Shown piece after piece: positions 42,131 to 50,968 of a stretch of DNA of 64,000 nucleotides. The stretch lies in assembly GCA_026707285.1 (NCBI GenBank), contig JAPOXD010000011.1, forward strand, positions 62,001 through 126,000, given 5' to 3'. The stretch comes from Chloroflexota bacterium (GTDB lineage Bacteria; Chloroflexota; UBA11872). The translations under genes were made by a program, and so were the position numbers. Position 1 is the first letter of the stretch. Each line of letters starts with the position of its first letter. The notes under the pieces are model-generated. The model saw only the letters and a list, made by a program, of their open reading frames with translations, did no database searches and had not been told where the DNA came from.

Positions 42131-43681
42131 CTAGTTGCCTCTGATGAAATCGGCTGCGCGTTCCGCCATCGCAATGACAGTTAGGTTGAGATTAGCCCGG
42201 ACCGTGTCGGGCATGATCGAGGCATCGACGACGCGCAATCCATCGATACCGTAGACCCTCCCGTACTGGTCCACAACGGCCAGCGGATCATCTGCAGGAC
42301 CCATTTTGCAGGTGCTTGATACGTGGTGCGCGGTGATCACATTCCGCCTCATCCAAGTATCCAGGGCATCATCGTCGGACAGCACGTCGTCCGATGGTGC
42401 GAGCCGCTCCTCGACGATCTGATCGAAGGCCTCATGCCTGAAGAGGCCGGCACACAGCCTGACACTTTCACGGAGCCGCGATCGATCGAAGGGATCGTCC
42501 AGCAGGTTGAAGTCGAGATAGGGCGGTTGCCTGGGGTCGCTGGATTGGAGGCGCAGCTCGCCCTGGCTGAACGCCAGGTACAGGCACAAGCTTACGCCTA
42601 CGCCTATCGGGTTCCTATGATCCAATCCCCGCATGGGGCTCGCCGCCGAATAGTTGCCCATGTAGATAACCAAATCGTTCTTGAAGGACGAGCCCGAGGC
42701 CGTAAACCGCAGGGTGACGGTGCCGGTCGAAACCTGGTCGGTGTCTAGTGGGAACCCCTCACGCGTCCGCCAGGCCATCGGCACATCCGGGTGATCGCGA
42801 AGATTCCGCCCGACTCCGGGAAGATCCTGTACTACGGGGATGTCCAACTGCCGCAATTGATCCGCGGGCCCAATGCCCGACAGAGCCAGGATATGCGGCG
42901 ACCCTATGGCGCCGGCACAGAGGATGATCTCATCGCCAAAGACTGAAAACTCCTCTTGGCCGCTGCTGACTCGCAGTCCAATCGCCCGCCGGCCTTCGAC
43001 GATGATCCCGACGACCAGGCAGTGGGGTCTGATGGTCAAGCCCTTTCGATGGCGCGCCGGGCCGAGGTAGCCCATGGCCGCACTCACGCGCACGCGACCC
43101 GAGACGTTGAAGGCAAGGGGCCCGACGCCCGTGGAGTCAGGCTGATTGTGGTCCGGGCAATCGGGGAATCCGGCGTCTCGACATGCCCGGTAAAAGGCGT
43201 GTTGTTGGGGGCCCCACTCGTCGGGCTGATACCTGCGGCAGCTTATGGGCCCATCCGAACCGTGGCTCTCATCGGCGAAATCCTGGTCCGCTTCCAACTT
43301 ACGCAGGTAGGGGAGAAGCTTCTCGTACCGCCATGCGGAGTTCCCCCATTCCGCCCATCGGTCGAAGTCCTCCGGCATTCCACGAAGAAACTGCGCGTCG
43401 TTGACAGCGCTGGAGCCGCCCGTGACCTTTCCACGCGGAACATCTATCCAGGCCTCGTCCGTGGCCCTGGCGCGAAAATTCCAGATGTGTCCGCTATCCC
43501 AAATTGCTTCCCCGGTCCCGAAGGCGTACTTCACCGAATCGGGCATCTGCTCCAACGCGGGATAGTCCCTTCCGGCCTCGAGAAGCAAGACCGACCGGTG
43601 GCGGCCTTCCGACAGTCGGGCCGCCAAGACCGAACCTGCCGATCCTGCGCCGACGACGATGTGGTCGTATTGCCTATCCAT
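42131..43681 (-). CDS. GMC family oxidoreductase (choline/alcohol dehydrogenase-like)
   Basis: The 516-residue flavoprotein has FAD motif DHIVVGAGSAGSVLAARLSE, GGSSAVNDAQFLRG (GMC signature 1 region), GAIGSPHILALSGIGPA (signature 2), and a C-terminal AHHVSSTCKMGP with the catalytic His, followed by GLRVVDASIMPDTVRANLNLTVIAMAERAADFI. It likely oxidises a primary alcohol such as choline, a polyol or a polyethylene glycol; the electron acceptor is unknown. A cytoplasmic location is expected. It lies between the sulfatase-like gene and tRNA-like copy 2. Confidence 0.9.
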   Translation of the reverse strand: MDRQYDHIVVGAGSAGSVLAARLSEGRHRSVLLLEAGRDYPALEQMPDSVKYAFGTGEAIWDSGHIWNFRARATDEAWIDVPRGKVTGGSSAVNDAQFLRGMPEDFDRWAEWGNSAWRYEKLLPYLRKLEADQDFADESHGSDGPISCRRYQPDEWGPQQHAFYRACRDAGFPDCPDHNQPDSTGVGPLAFNVSGRVRVSAAMGYLGPARHRKGLTIRPHCLVVGIIVEGRRAIGLRVSSGQEEFSVFGDEIILCAGAIGSPHILALSGIGPADQLRQLDIPVVQDLPGVGRNLRDHPDVPMAWRTREGFPLDTDQVSTGTVTLRFTASGSSFKNDLVIYMGNYSAASPMRGLDHRNPIGVGVSLCLYLAFSQGELRLQSSDPRQPPYLDFNLLDDPFDRSRLRESVRLCAGLFRHEAFDQIVEERLAPSDDVLSDDDALDTWMRRNVITAHHVSSTCKMGPADDPLAVVDQYGRVYGIDGLRVVDASIMPDTVRANLNLTVIAMAERAADFIRGN

Positions 43682-43733
43682 GCTGCTTCGCCTCAGACAC
43701 CGAGCGAGGCTTCCCGGCCCTTGAAATGGTATC

Positions 43734-43802
43734 TGGAGCCCACACCCGGAATTGAACCGGGGGCCTCGTCACTACCAAGGATTTTGCTCCAAGCGCCGTG
43801 GC
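43734..43802 (-). pseudogene. Degenerate tRNA-Thr-like sequence
   Basis: The minus strand reads a 69-nt tRNA-like sequence ending in an intact T-arm (CCCGG-TTCAATT-CCGGG), acceptor strand TGTGGGC, discriminator T and encoded CCA. The anticodon loop region TTGGTAG would give GGU (Thr). The 5' acceptor strand, D-arm and anticodon stem do not pair and about 7 nt are missing, so it is not a working tRNA. Confidence 0.55.
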
Positions 43803-43851
43803 ACCCACCTGGGGACCCCGAGTGAAACGCGTCACACCATGGTGTGGCGGG
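43737..43851 (-). repeat. tRNA-derived repeat element, copy 2
   Basis: The counterpart of 38844-38957 in the same orientation. Similarity covers the tRNA-like part and about 50 bp on its 5' side, including CACACCATGG, CTCGGGGTC and CAGGTGGG. The two copies bracket 4.8 kb with four genes. Confidence 0.65.
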
Positions 43852-44020
43852 TTTTTGGCAGTCTCCGGTTGCCCCGCTCTAGCGACGTGCAAGGGCGTTT
43901 GGGCGACCCGGATTGACTGGAATCGCTCTCAGCGACCGTGGACACAACCTGTTAGTCGCCGCGAACGGAAGACCCACCCGGCCCCGGTACGCGTGAGCCG
44001 ATATATCGCCCTCAAAATGA

Positions 44021-44050
44021 TTGACCGACGAATAGTTCTAAGGCTATATT
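44021..44050 (+). promoter_or_regulatory. Promoter of the GntR-family regulator gene
   Basis: TTGACC (44021-44026) and TATATT (44045-44050) are separated by 18 bp, a near-consensus housekeeping promoter with an unusually AT-rich surround. The start codon is 33 bp beyond the -10. Confidence 0.6.
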
Positions 44051-44056
44051 CCGCAT

Positions 44057-44069
44057 GTCATCTGATGAC
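44057..44069 (+). promoter_or_regulatory. Palindromic operator candidate
   Basis: GTCATC-T-GATGAC is a perfect 6-1-6 inverted repeat located 7 bp after the -10 hexamer, at the expected transcription start. That position and size fit an autorepressor site for the FCD-type GntR protein encoded directly downstream. Confidence 0.5.
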
Positions 44070-44083
44070 CTAATGACCTCACG

Positions 44084-44908
44084 ATGGCGCGGCCGATTCG
44101 ATCCCGTCTGCATGACGAAGTCGTGGTGGCGTATACCGGCCGCATCGTGCGCGAAGAGCTGGCTCCCGGCGATTTCCTGCCCCCGGAACCCATCATGGGA
44201 GACGAGTTCGGGATCAGCCGCGCGGTCGTCCGAGAGGCCCTTCGAGTCCTGGCCGCGCGCGGCCTGGTGGGCGTTCACCACGGCATAGGCACGATCGTGC
44301 GCGAGGCGCGCGACTGGAACGTTCTCGATCCTGGGGTCACCGGGGCGTTTCACGAGAGCCCGCAGTTTCCCGCGCTGGTTGACGAGATGCTCGAAGCGCG
44401 ACGCGCGGTTGAAGTCCAAGCGGCGGCGCTCGCGGCGCGGCACGCGGTGCCGGAGCACAAACGCAGGATCGACGAAGCGCTGGCGGCAATCCCCACCACG
44501 ATCGGCGACGATCCGACGCTCTTCAACCAGCGAGACATCGAGCTCCACGCGGCAATCCTCGAGGCCACGGAGAACCGCTTCCTCCATCGCGCGCTCTCGC
44601 CGCTATTTCCACTGGTACGGACCGTCATCCGGCTATCGACCCTTGGCAGCGAGTCGGACCCGGTGTCCTACGCCGCCCGGTCTCACGCTGAGATCGTCGC
44701 CGCCATCATTCGCGGGGACGCCGACGCGGCCGCCGATGCGATGTCGCGGCACCTTTCGCGGACCGAATCCGACATTCGCCGCGCGATGGGTCAGCTCCGT
44801 GACGAGTCAAATACGGGAGAGCCGGAGCGCGCGGGCCGGCTGATTGAATCGATCAATTCACCGGAGGAGTCGCTGCTGCTGAAGGGAGGCGCCCATCGCG
44901 AAGCCTGA
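44084..44908 (+). CDS. GntR family transcriptional regulator, FadR/FCD subfamily
   Basis: The 274-residue regulator has an N-terminal winged helix (about 8-75: VVAYTGRIVREELAPGDFLPPEPIMGDEFGISRAVVREALRVLAARGLV). The all-helical FCD ligand-binding domain (about 90-230) carries RDIELHAAILEATEN and RSHAEIVAAIIRGDADAA, whose Asp/His residues bind a metal in this subfamily. No strong ribosome binding site precedes the ATG. It precedes a transporter-hydrolase operon in the same orientation and probably represses it until the imported acid or amide binds. Confidence 0.9.
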   Translation: MARPIRSRLHDEVVVAYTGRIVREELAPGDFLPPEPIMGDEFGISRAVVREALRVLAARGLVGVHHGIGTIVREARDWNVLDPGVTGAFHESPQFPALVDEMLEARRAVEVQAAALAARHAVPEHKRRIDEALAAIPTTIGDDPTLFNQRDIELHAAILEATENRFLHRALSPLFPLVRTVIRLSTLGSESDPVSYAARSHAEIVAAIIRGDADAAADAMSRHLSRTESDIRRAMGQLRDESNTGEPERAGRLIESINSPEESLLLKGGAHREA

Positions 44909-44935
44909 GAGGTAAACGGCCGATGTTCGGGATTG

Positions 44936-44946
44936 TGTCGACGACA
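44936..44946 (+). promoter_or_regulatory. Second palindrome upstream of the binding-protein gene
   Basis: TGTCG-A-CGACA is a perfect 5-1-5 inverted repeat 28 bp after the regulator gene and about 190 bp before the binding-protein start. It shares a TC/GA-flanked odd-centre design with the palindrome at 44057 but not its sequence, so the link to the GntR protein is weak. Confidence 0.3.
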
Positions 44947-45134
44947 TAGGTGCAGGAGTCAATGGCTCTCGGCCAGATCGAGAAACGGTGGCGGGAACTC
45001 GGGCGCTCTGCCAGCCGCCCACCGGCGGGAAGAATCAGCATTTCTGGGACCCGCGACGATTCGTGGCGCAGCGAGAGACTCCCACCCCTGATGTGGGTCG
45101 GACACACCCGACGGTGTTGATTGGGAGGTTGGAG

Positions 45135-46892
45135 ATGCACGCGAAATTGATGTCACGACGACAGGCCCTTCGAACCGCGATTCTCGGAACGGCCGGAATG
45201 GGAGCGGCCGCCGTTTTGGCTGCCTGTGGCGAAGAAAAAGTCGTCGAGAAGGTCGTGACGCAGGAAGTGATCAAGGAAGTCGAGGTCATCAAGGAAGTTC
45301 CGGTTGAAGTCATGGTTCCCGGAGGCGCCGAGGAGCAGGTGCTGCGATTCGGCACTTCGGCCGAGATGGGATCCCTCGACAACCAGGCCGACCCGAACTC
45401 CGAGCCCAGCCGGGCGGTGATCGCCAACATCCTCGAGAACCTGACGCGCTACGGCTACAAGGCCACCAGCAAGGGGACCCGTACCAAGGACCACAACTCG
45501 GTGGTGCCGTGGCTGGCCGAGGGCTACGAGATTGCGGACGACGCCAAGTCCGTCACCTATCGCCTACGCCAGGGAATCACCTTCGGTGACGGCACGCCGC
45601 TGACGGCCCAGGACGTCGCCTACAGCATGGAGCGATCGCTCACGATTCCCGGAATCCCAGCCTTCATTCTGGGCGTGATCGGCAACTTCACGGCGGAGAC
45701 CAAGCCCGAAGTCATTGACGAAATGACCGTGAAGATGCACCTCACCCCAGGGGCAAATTCGTTCACGATTCTGTCCGCCACCGAGATGGGCCCCTATGCG
45801 CCGATCATGAACAGCAAGGCGCTGCAGGCCCACGCGACCAGCAACGATCCCTGGGCGCAGGAGTGGGCGGCGACTGTGGAGGGCGCCGCGTCGATTGGCA
45901 CCGGCCCCTGGATTGTCGAAGAGTTCGAGTCGACGCGCTTCCTCTTGCGCGGCCGGCAGGACTACTGGGGCGGCTCCGACTACTCGGCCCGGCCGGCTGT
46001 CGGCGCGATCGAAGGCACCGTCATCACCGATGCCACCCAGCGGGCGCTGCTGCTCCGCGAGGGCGCCATCGACATGACGGAACAGCTCCTGCTAAAGGAT
46101 TTGAAGGAGTTTGACGACGATCCGGCCTTCACGGTCCATCACGCTCCGGGCAGCGAGCATCACTACCTGGCACTGAACATGAGCGAGCCGCCGTTCGACG
46201 ACGTGCGCGTGCGGCAGGCGCTCAACCATGCGCTGCCTCGTCAGCAGCTCGTCGACCAGCTGACGTTCGGGTTCGCCCGCGCCGCCGAGGGTCCGGTGCC
46301 ATCCATCTGCTTTGGCTACCAGCCGTACTACCAGCAGTACGAATACAACCTGGACAAGGCCAGACAGCTGATCCAGGACGCCGGCCACTCGGATGGCTTC
46401 AGCTTCACCGTGAGCCAGGACGAGAGCTCGGCCATTCAAGGGCAGGCGCTGCAAGTGCTGGCGGGCGAGCTGAGCAAGATCAACGTCAACATGGAGATCC
46501 AGCGGCTCTCGTCGGCGGCGGTGTTGGAGGGCTGCGACCTGCGCGAGGATGGGACGCAACAGGCCCAGTGCGTGGCGGCGACCATGAACTGGCCGCCGCT
46601 GATCTTCGACGCGGCCTACTTCATGATCTTCGGCTACAAGTCCGACTCGCGATCCAACTGGAGCCGGTGGGGCACGTCCGAGACCGACGACCTGATTACG
46701 GCTGCCGTGGCGGAGCTGGACGCATCGAGCAAGTTCGAGAAGGTCGCTGAGATCCAGCAGCGCATCGCCGACCAATCGCCGCGCGTGCCGTTCCTGGACG
46801 TCGATTCACACGTGGTCAGCACGAACCGCGTGGAGGACGTCCGCATCATGGATGTCTGGCCGCGGTTCGAGGACATCCGCGTGACGAGCTGA
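45135..46892 (+). CDS. Peptide/nickel-type ABC transporter substrate-binding lipoprotein (family 5)
   Basis: ATG at 45135 follows GGAGGTTGGAG and gives 585 residues. A Tat-type signal (SRRQALRTAILGTAGMGAAAVLAAC) has lipidated C31. A shorter Val/Glu/Lys linker than in the first operon follows (KVVEKVVTQEVIKEVEV). SBP_bac_5 motifs include WLAEGYEIADDAKSVTYRLRQGITFGDGTPLTAQDV, GTGPWIVEEF and VRQALNHALPRQQL. The open frame further upstream to 44988 is not part of the protein. It feeds the permeases encoded next; the associated Hyu enzymes suggest a cyclic amide, hydantoin or oxoproline-like ligand. Confidence 0.92.
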   Translation: MHAKLMSRRQALRTAILGTAGMGAAAVLAACGEEKVVEKVVTQEVIKEVEVIKEVPVEVMVPGGAEEQVLRFGTSAEMGSLDNQADPNSEPSRAVIANILENLTRYGYKATSKGTRTKDHNSVVPWLAEGYEIADDAKSVTYRLRQGITFGDGTPLTAQDVAYSMERSLTIPGIPAFILGVIGNFTAETKPEVIDEMTVKMHLTPGANSFTILSATEMGPYAPIMNSKALQAHATSNDPWAQEWAATVEGAASIGTGPWIVEEFESTRFLLRGRQDYWGGSDYSARPAVGAIEGTVITDATQRALLLREGAIDMTEQLLLKDLKEFDDDPAFTVHHAPGSEHHYLALNMSEPPFDDVRVRQALNHALPRQQLVDQLTFGFARAAEGPVPSICFGYQPYYQQYEYNLDKARQLIQDAGHSDGFSFTVSQDESSAIQGQALQVLAGELSKINVNMEIQRLSSAAVLEGCDLREDGTQQAQCVAATMNWPPLIFDAAYFMIFGYKSDSRSNWSRWGTSETDDLITAAVAELDASSKFEKVAEIQQRIADQSPRVPFLDVDSHVVSTNRVEDVRIMDVWPRFEDIRVTS

Positions 46893-46917
46893 CGCCCGAT
46901 TCGGGGAATTCGGCTGG

Positions 46918-46955
46918 GCGAGGGTCCTGCCGATCCGGGCGGGGCGGGCCCTCGC
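46918..46955 (+). terminator. Hairpin between binding protein and first permease gene
   Basis: GCGAGGGTCC (46918-46927) pairs with GGGCCCTCGC (46946-46955), including one G-T pair, across an 18-nt loop, 26 bp after the binding-protein stop. No T-tract. It occupies the same operon position as the hairpin at 32338-32367. Confidence 0.55.
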
Positions 46956-47055
46956 TCATCCCGGGCGCCGTCCGCCGCGCCGTGTCGCTGCACGGATTGG
47001 ATCGATCGGTTAACGGCGGTGGTAGCCGGGTGCGGGATCAGGAGATGAACGCACG

Positions 47056-48072
47056 ATGACGCGACGACGATATCTGGGGCGCCGGCTGGCGCTGCTGGTG
47101 CTCGTCGTCTTCGGCATCTCGATCGTCGCCTTCCTCCTGGTGCACGTGCTCCCCGGCGATCCGGCCCGTTCGCGGCTCGGAGTCTTCGCCACCGAGGAGC
47201 TCGTGCAGCTCAAACGAGCCGAGATGGGTCTCGACAAATCGCTGCCGGAGCAATACGTCACCTACATGGGCAACGTGTTTCGGGGGGATCTCGGAGACTC
47301 GTGGCGCACCCACAATCCGGTGGCCGAGGACTTCGTCGAGCGGTTCCCGGCCACCATCGAGCTGGCCCTCGCCGCGTTGCTCCTTGCGGTAGTGCTCGGC
47401 GTTTCCCTCGGGGTCGCGGCCGCATTGCGGCGCAACGGCCCGTTCGATCACCTGGCCACGTTGCTCGGAATCCTGGGAATCTCCGCGCCGGTGTTCTGGA
47501 TCGGCCTGCTCCTGATCATCGCGTTCGTGACCCAACTGCATGTCCTGCCGGCGCCCCTGGGCCGGCTGGCGTCGGACGTGGAGGCCCCAACGCAGATCAC
47601 GGGTCTCTACGTGGTCGACAGTCTGCTGACCGCCAACTGGGAGGCCCTGCGTTCGAGCCTGCTCTATCTGGTGCTGCCGGCCGTCACGTTGGGAATCCTG
47701 CCGCTGGCGCCCATCACGCGCATGACGCGCGCCGCGATGATCGAGGCTCTGGATTCGGACTTCGTGCGCGCGGCGCGGGCGTTGGGTCTCTCGCGCACGC
47801 AAGTCGTGGTCAAGATCGCCTTGCGCAACGCCCTGATCCCGGTGGTGTCCATGGTGGGCCTGCAGCTGGGATACCTGGTTGGGGGCGCGGTGCTGGTTGA
47901 GATCGTTTTCACCTGGAGCGGTATTGGGCTCTATCTCTACCGCAGCGTGATCGGGCTCGACTTTGCACCCATCCAGAGCCTGGTCCTCATCGTCGGGGTG
48001 TTGTTCGCACTGATCAACCTCGCCGTCGACATGCTCTACTTCGCCATCGACCCGCGGATTCGGGTGCGCTGA
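47056..48072 (+). CDS. Peptide-type ABC transporter permease (DppB-like)
   Basis: The 338-residue permease begins MTRRRYLGRRLALLVLVVFGISIVAFLLVHVLPGDPA, followed by QYVTYMGNVFRGDLGDSWRT. The coupling segment reads DSDFVRAARALGLSRTQVVVKIALRNALIPVV, and the end is DPRIRVR. About six transmembrane helices. The next permease starts one base after its stop. Confidence 0.93.
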   Translation: MTRRRYLGRRLALLVLVVFGISIVAFLLVHVLPGDPARSRLGVFATEELVQLKRAEMGLDKSLPEQYVTYMGNVFRGDLGDSWRTHNPVAEDFVERFPATIELALAALLLAVVLGVSLGVAAALRRNGPFDHLATLLGILGISAPVFWIGLLLIIAFVTQLHVLPAPLGRLASDVEAPTQITGLYVVDSLLTANWEALRSSLLYLVLPAVTLGILPLAPITRMTRAAMIEALDSDFVRAARALGLSRTQVVVKIALRNALIPVVSMVGLQLGYLVGGAVLVEIVFTWSGIGLYLYRSVIGLDFAPIQSLVLIVGVLFALINLAVDMLYFAIDPRIRVR

Positions 48073-48073
48073 C

Positions 48074-48976
48074 GTGGCCACTGCCGAACTCTCCCCGAGC
48101 CGACTCCGCGGTGCTCTCGATGTGTCGGGCCGGCGCGTGGCCACCGTGTGGTACCAGGTGAGCCAAAACACCCTCACCGTCGTCGGCCTGCTTCTGATCA
48201 CGATCGTGGTGGTGTTTGCCATCTTTGCGCCCTGGATCGCGCCCGCGAACCCGGTGAGCGGCGACCTGCTCAACACCACGCAGCCGCCGTCCTCGCAGCA
48301 TCTCATGGGCACGGATCAGTTCGGCCGTGACATCTTTTCGCGGGTGGTGCACGGGGCGCGGGTCGACCTGGCGGTGGCAGGCATCGTGGTGTCCGTCGCC
48401 TTCGTGATGAGCGTGGCGCTGGGCGCCCTGGCCGGGTTCGCCGGTCGAGTGGCGGACGAACTGGTCATGCGATCCATGGATGTCGTGTTTTCGTTTCCGC
48501 CGTTGATTCTGGCCATCGGCATCGCGGTGACGATCCAGCAAGGCGGCATGCTCAGCCTGGTGGTGGCGCTGACGGTGATCGCCATCCCGCCGATGGTGCG
48601 GATCACGCGGGCCGAGATTCTCCACCGCAAAGAGAGTCTCTATGTGGAAGCTGCCCGCGCCATCGGCAGCTCACCGTTGCGCGTCCTGGCGGTTCACCTG
48701 GTGCCCAACTCGCTGCCGCCGCTGGTGGTGCAGGCCACGTTGACGTTTGGCTACGTGATCCTGGAAACGGCCGGGCTGAGCTTCATCGGCGTCGGCGTCA
48801 AACCGCCGGCGCCCGAGTGGGGAATCATGGTGAGTGAGGGTTCGCCCTACGTCCGCACGGGCGAGTGGTGGATCTCCCTGTTTCCCGGGCTGATGATCTT
48901 CGTCACCGTGCTCGGGTTCAACCTGGTCGGCAACGGCTTGCTGGACGTGCTCAACCCCCGGCGGCGCCGACAATGA
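48074..48976 (+). CDS. Peptide-type ABC transporter permease (DppC-like)
   Basis: The GTG start at 48074 gives 300 residues: first helix LTVVGLLLITIVVVFAIFAPWIAP, MGTDQFGRDIFSRVVHGARVD, coupling region ESLYVEAARAIGSSPLRVLAVHLVPNSLPP, and the C-terminal LNPRRRRQ. Its stop overlaps the next ATG (ATGA). It forms a heterodimer with the DppB-like subunit. Confidence 0.92.
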   Translation: MATAELSPSRLRGALDVSGRRVATVWYQVSQNTLTVVGLLLITIVVVFAIFAPWIAPANPVSGDLLNTTQPPSSQHLMGTDQFGRDIFSRVVHGARVDLAVAGIVVSVAFVMSVALGALAGFAGRVADELVMRSMDVVFSFPPLILAIGIAVTIQQGGMLSLVVALTVIAIPPMVRITRAEILHRKESLYVEAARAIGSSPLRVLAVHLVPNSLPPLVVQATLTFGYVILETAGLSFIGVGVKPPAPEWGIMVSEGSPYVRTGEWWISLFPGLMIFVTVLGFNLVGNGLLDVLNPRRRRQ

Positions 48977-49971
48977 GCGCCAACGGCCCCCTGCTCCAGG
49001 TTTCCGACCTGCAGGTCCACTTCCGCACCCGCGACGGCTCCCTCGAGGCCGTGGACCGCATCAACTTTGAGATCGGGTCCAACGAGGTCTTTGGTCTCGT
49101 CGGCGAGAGCGGTTCCGGCAAGTCGGTCACCGCGCTCTCGATCCTAGGGCTGGTGCCATCCCCCGGGCGCATCGTCGGCGGCGACATCGTGTTTGGCGAT
49201 CGCAACCTGCGCGAGCTCCCGGAGCGCGTGGTTCGCACCATCCGCGGACGCGAGATCGGGATGATCTTCCAGAATCCCCGGGCCTCCCTGGATCCGGTGC
49301 GCACCGTGGCGGTGCAGCTGTCCCGCGCGCTGCGCGCCCATCACGATCTTGGCCGCGGCGAAGTCCGTCGCCGGTCGGTTCGGATGTTGCGCGACCTCGG
49401 AATGCCCGACCCCGAGGCCGCGCTGACGAAATATCCGCATCAACTCTCGGGGGGCATGTGCCAGCGGGTGATGGTCGCGATGATGCTGTCGTCGCGTCCG
49501 CGGCTGTTGATCGCCGATGAGCCGACCACGGCGCTGGACGAAACCGTGGGCGCGCAGCTGCTGGAGCACCTCCGGCGATTCAAGGAAGAGCACGCCGCCT
49601 CCATCCTGTTGATCACCCACGATATGGGCGTGATTGCCGAGATGTGCGATCGCGTGGGCGTCATGCACGCCGGACACGTCGTGGAGGTGGGGCCGGTCGG
49701 CGCCGTCTTTCGCGATCCCCGCCACCCGTACACACGGGCGCTCTTGGATTCGACCTTGCGTATCGACCGCGACAGCCCGCTGTCGGACATCGAACGCATT
49801 CCCGGCACCGTGCCCAACCTGTTGCATCCGCCGCCGGGTTGCCGTTTCGCCGACCGCTGCGCATACGTGCTGCCGGCCTGCCGGCCGGCGAAACCCCCGA
49901 GGCTTGAAGTGGCGCCTGGGCACCACGTCCTCTGCCAGGAGACGGTTATCCGTGAATTCGCCGCTCCTTAG
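48973..49971 (+). CDS. Peptide-type ABC transporter ATP-binding protein (DppD-like)
   Basis: ATG at 48973 overlaps the permease stop. The 332-residue ATPase has Walker A GESGSGKS, Q-loop IFQNP, signature LSGGMCQR, Walker B LLIADEPTTALDE, H-loop THDMGV and the C-terminal Cys cluster (GCRFADRCAYVLPACRP). A longer upstream frame overlapping the permease was rejected. Confidence 0.92.
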   Translation: MSANGPLLQVSDLQVHFRTRDGSLEAVDRINFEIGSNEVFGLVGESGSGKSVTALSILGLVPSPGRIVGGDIVFGDRNLRELPERVVRTIRGREIGMIFQNPRASLDPVRTVAVQLSRALRAHHDLGRGEVRRRSVRMLRDLGMPDPEAALTKYPHQLSGGMCQRVMVAMMLSSRPRLLIADEPTTALDETVGAQLLEHLRRFKEEHAASILLITHDMGVIAEMCDRVGVMHAGHVVEVGPVGAVFRDPRHPYTRALLDSTLRIDRDSPLSDIERIPGTVPNLLHPPPGCRFADRCAYVLPACRPAKPPRLEVAPGHHVLCQETVIREFAAP

Positions 49972-50968
49972 CGTCACCAAGCTGTTCAAGTACTTCTCGT
50001 CGCGCGGTCAGCGCGAGCTCCGGGGGACGCCCGAGCAGCTGCGACAGGACGGGCCAGTGCGCGCGGTGGACGGGGTGACGTTTGAGGTGCACTCGCACGA
50101 GACCTTTGGGTTGGTGGGGGAAAGCGGGTGCGGAAAGTCCACCCTGGGGAGATGCATCCTGCGGCTGCTCGAGCCCACCGCCGGGTCTGTGGCGTTTGGC
50201 GATGAGGACGTGACGCGGGCCGCCGGCCAACGGCTGCGCGAGCTGCGTCGTCGGATGCAGATCGTCTTCCAGGACGCGGGCCAATCGCTGAGCCCGATGC
50301 GCACCGTGCGAGCCACCCTGGCCGAGCCCCTGCGCATCCACGGCCTGGCCCGCGGCGAGGCCACGGAGACGCGCGTACTCCAGCTCCTGGACCAAGTCGG
50401 GCTCGAACCGATGCACCGCAACCGCTATCCCCATCAACTGAGCGGGGGGCAGCAGCAGCGGGTGGCCATTGCGCGAGCCCTGGCGACCGAGCCCGACTTC
50501 ATCGTCTTGGATGAACCGACCTCAGCGCTGGACTCATCCTTGAAGCTCACCGTGGTCGATCTGCTCCAGCACGTGCAGGATTCGACCGGGGTTTCCTACC
50601 TGCTGATCTCGCACGACCTCACCATCGTGCGGCACACCTGCGACCGCGTGGCGGTGATGTATCTCGGGGCAATCGTGGAAATCGCCGCCACCGCGCATGT
50701 CTTCGACGACGCCTTGCACCCGTATACACAGGCGCTGATCGCGTCGATTCCGGTCCCGGACCCGTTCACTAAGCGCGAGCGCATTCTGCTGCCGGGCGAA
50801 CCGCCCAGCCCCGCCAACATTCCCAGCGGATGCCGATTTCAGACGCGATGCTCCTTCGTGATGGACCGTTGCCGGCACGAGGAACCGTCGCTGCTGGAAG
50901 CCAAGCCGGGCCACCGAGTCGCCTGCTTCCTCTACGCCGAGGCCGAGCGCGAGGCGGCGCCGACATGA
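49952..50968 (+). CDS. Peptide-type ABC transporter ATP-binding protein (DppF-like)
   Basis: GTG at 49952, inside the last 20 bp of the DppD-like gene, gives 338 residues beginning [15 protein letters not shown]. Motifs are Walker [10 protein letters not shown], signature LSGGQQQR, Walker [15 protein letters not shown] and H-loop SHDLTIVR. The C-terminal [15 protein letters not shown] is typical of oligopeptide ATPases. An insertion ([15 protein letters not shown]) precedes the Walker A strand as in many DppF proteins. The HyuA gene starts on its stop codon. Confidence 0.9.
   Translation: MNSPLLSVTKLFKYFSSRGQRELRGTPEQLRQDGPVRAVDGVTFEVHSHETFGLVGESGCGKSTLGRCILRLLEPTAGSVAFGDEDVTRAAGQRLRELRRRMQIVFQDAGQSLSPMRTVRATLAEPLRIHGLARGEATETRVLQLLDQVGLEPMHRNRYPHQLSGGQQQRVAIARALATEPDFIVLDEPTSALDSSLKLTVVDLLQHVQDSTGVSYLLISHDLTIVRHTCDRVAVMYLGAIVEIAATAHVFDDALHPYTQALIASIPVPDPFTKRERILLPGEPPSPANIPSGCRFQTRCSFVMDRCRHEEPSLLEAKPGHRVACFLYAEAEREAAPT

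Larger units (their letters stand above)
43682..44083. other. Regulatory region with tRNA-like repeat and GntR promoter
   Basis: About 400 bp between divergent genes. It contains repeat copy 2 (43737-43851, with the degenerate tRNA at 43734-43802) and, at its right end, a promoter and palindrome for the GntR gene. The middle 43860-44010 shows nothing recognisable. Confidence 0.5.

Noticed and set aside
43734-43802. Functional tRNA-Thr(GGU)
   Set aside because: T-arm and CCA are intact, but the acceptor 5' strand, D-arm and anticodon stem do not pair and about 7 nt are missing; kept only as a degenerate tRNA-derived element.
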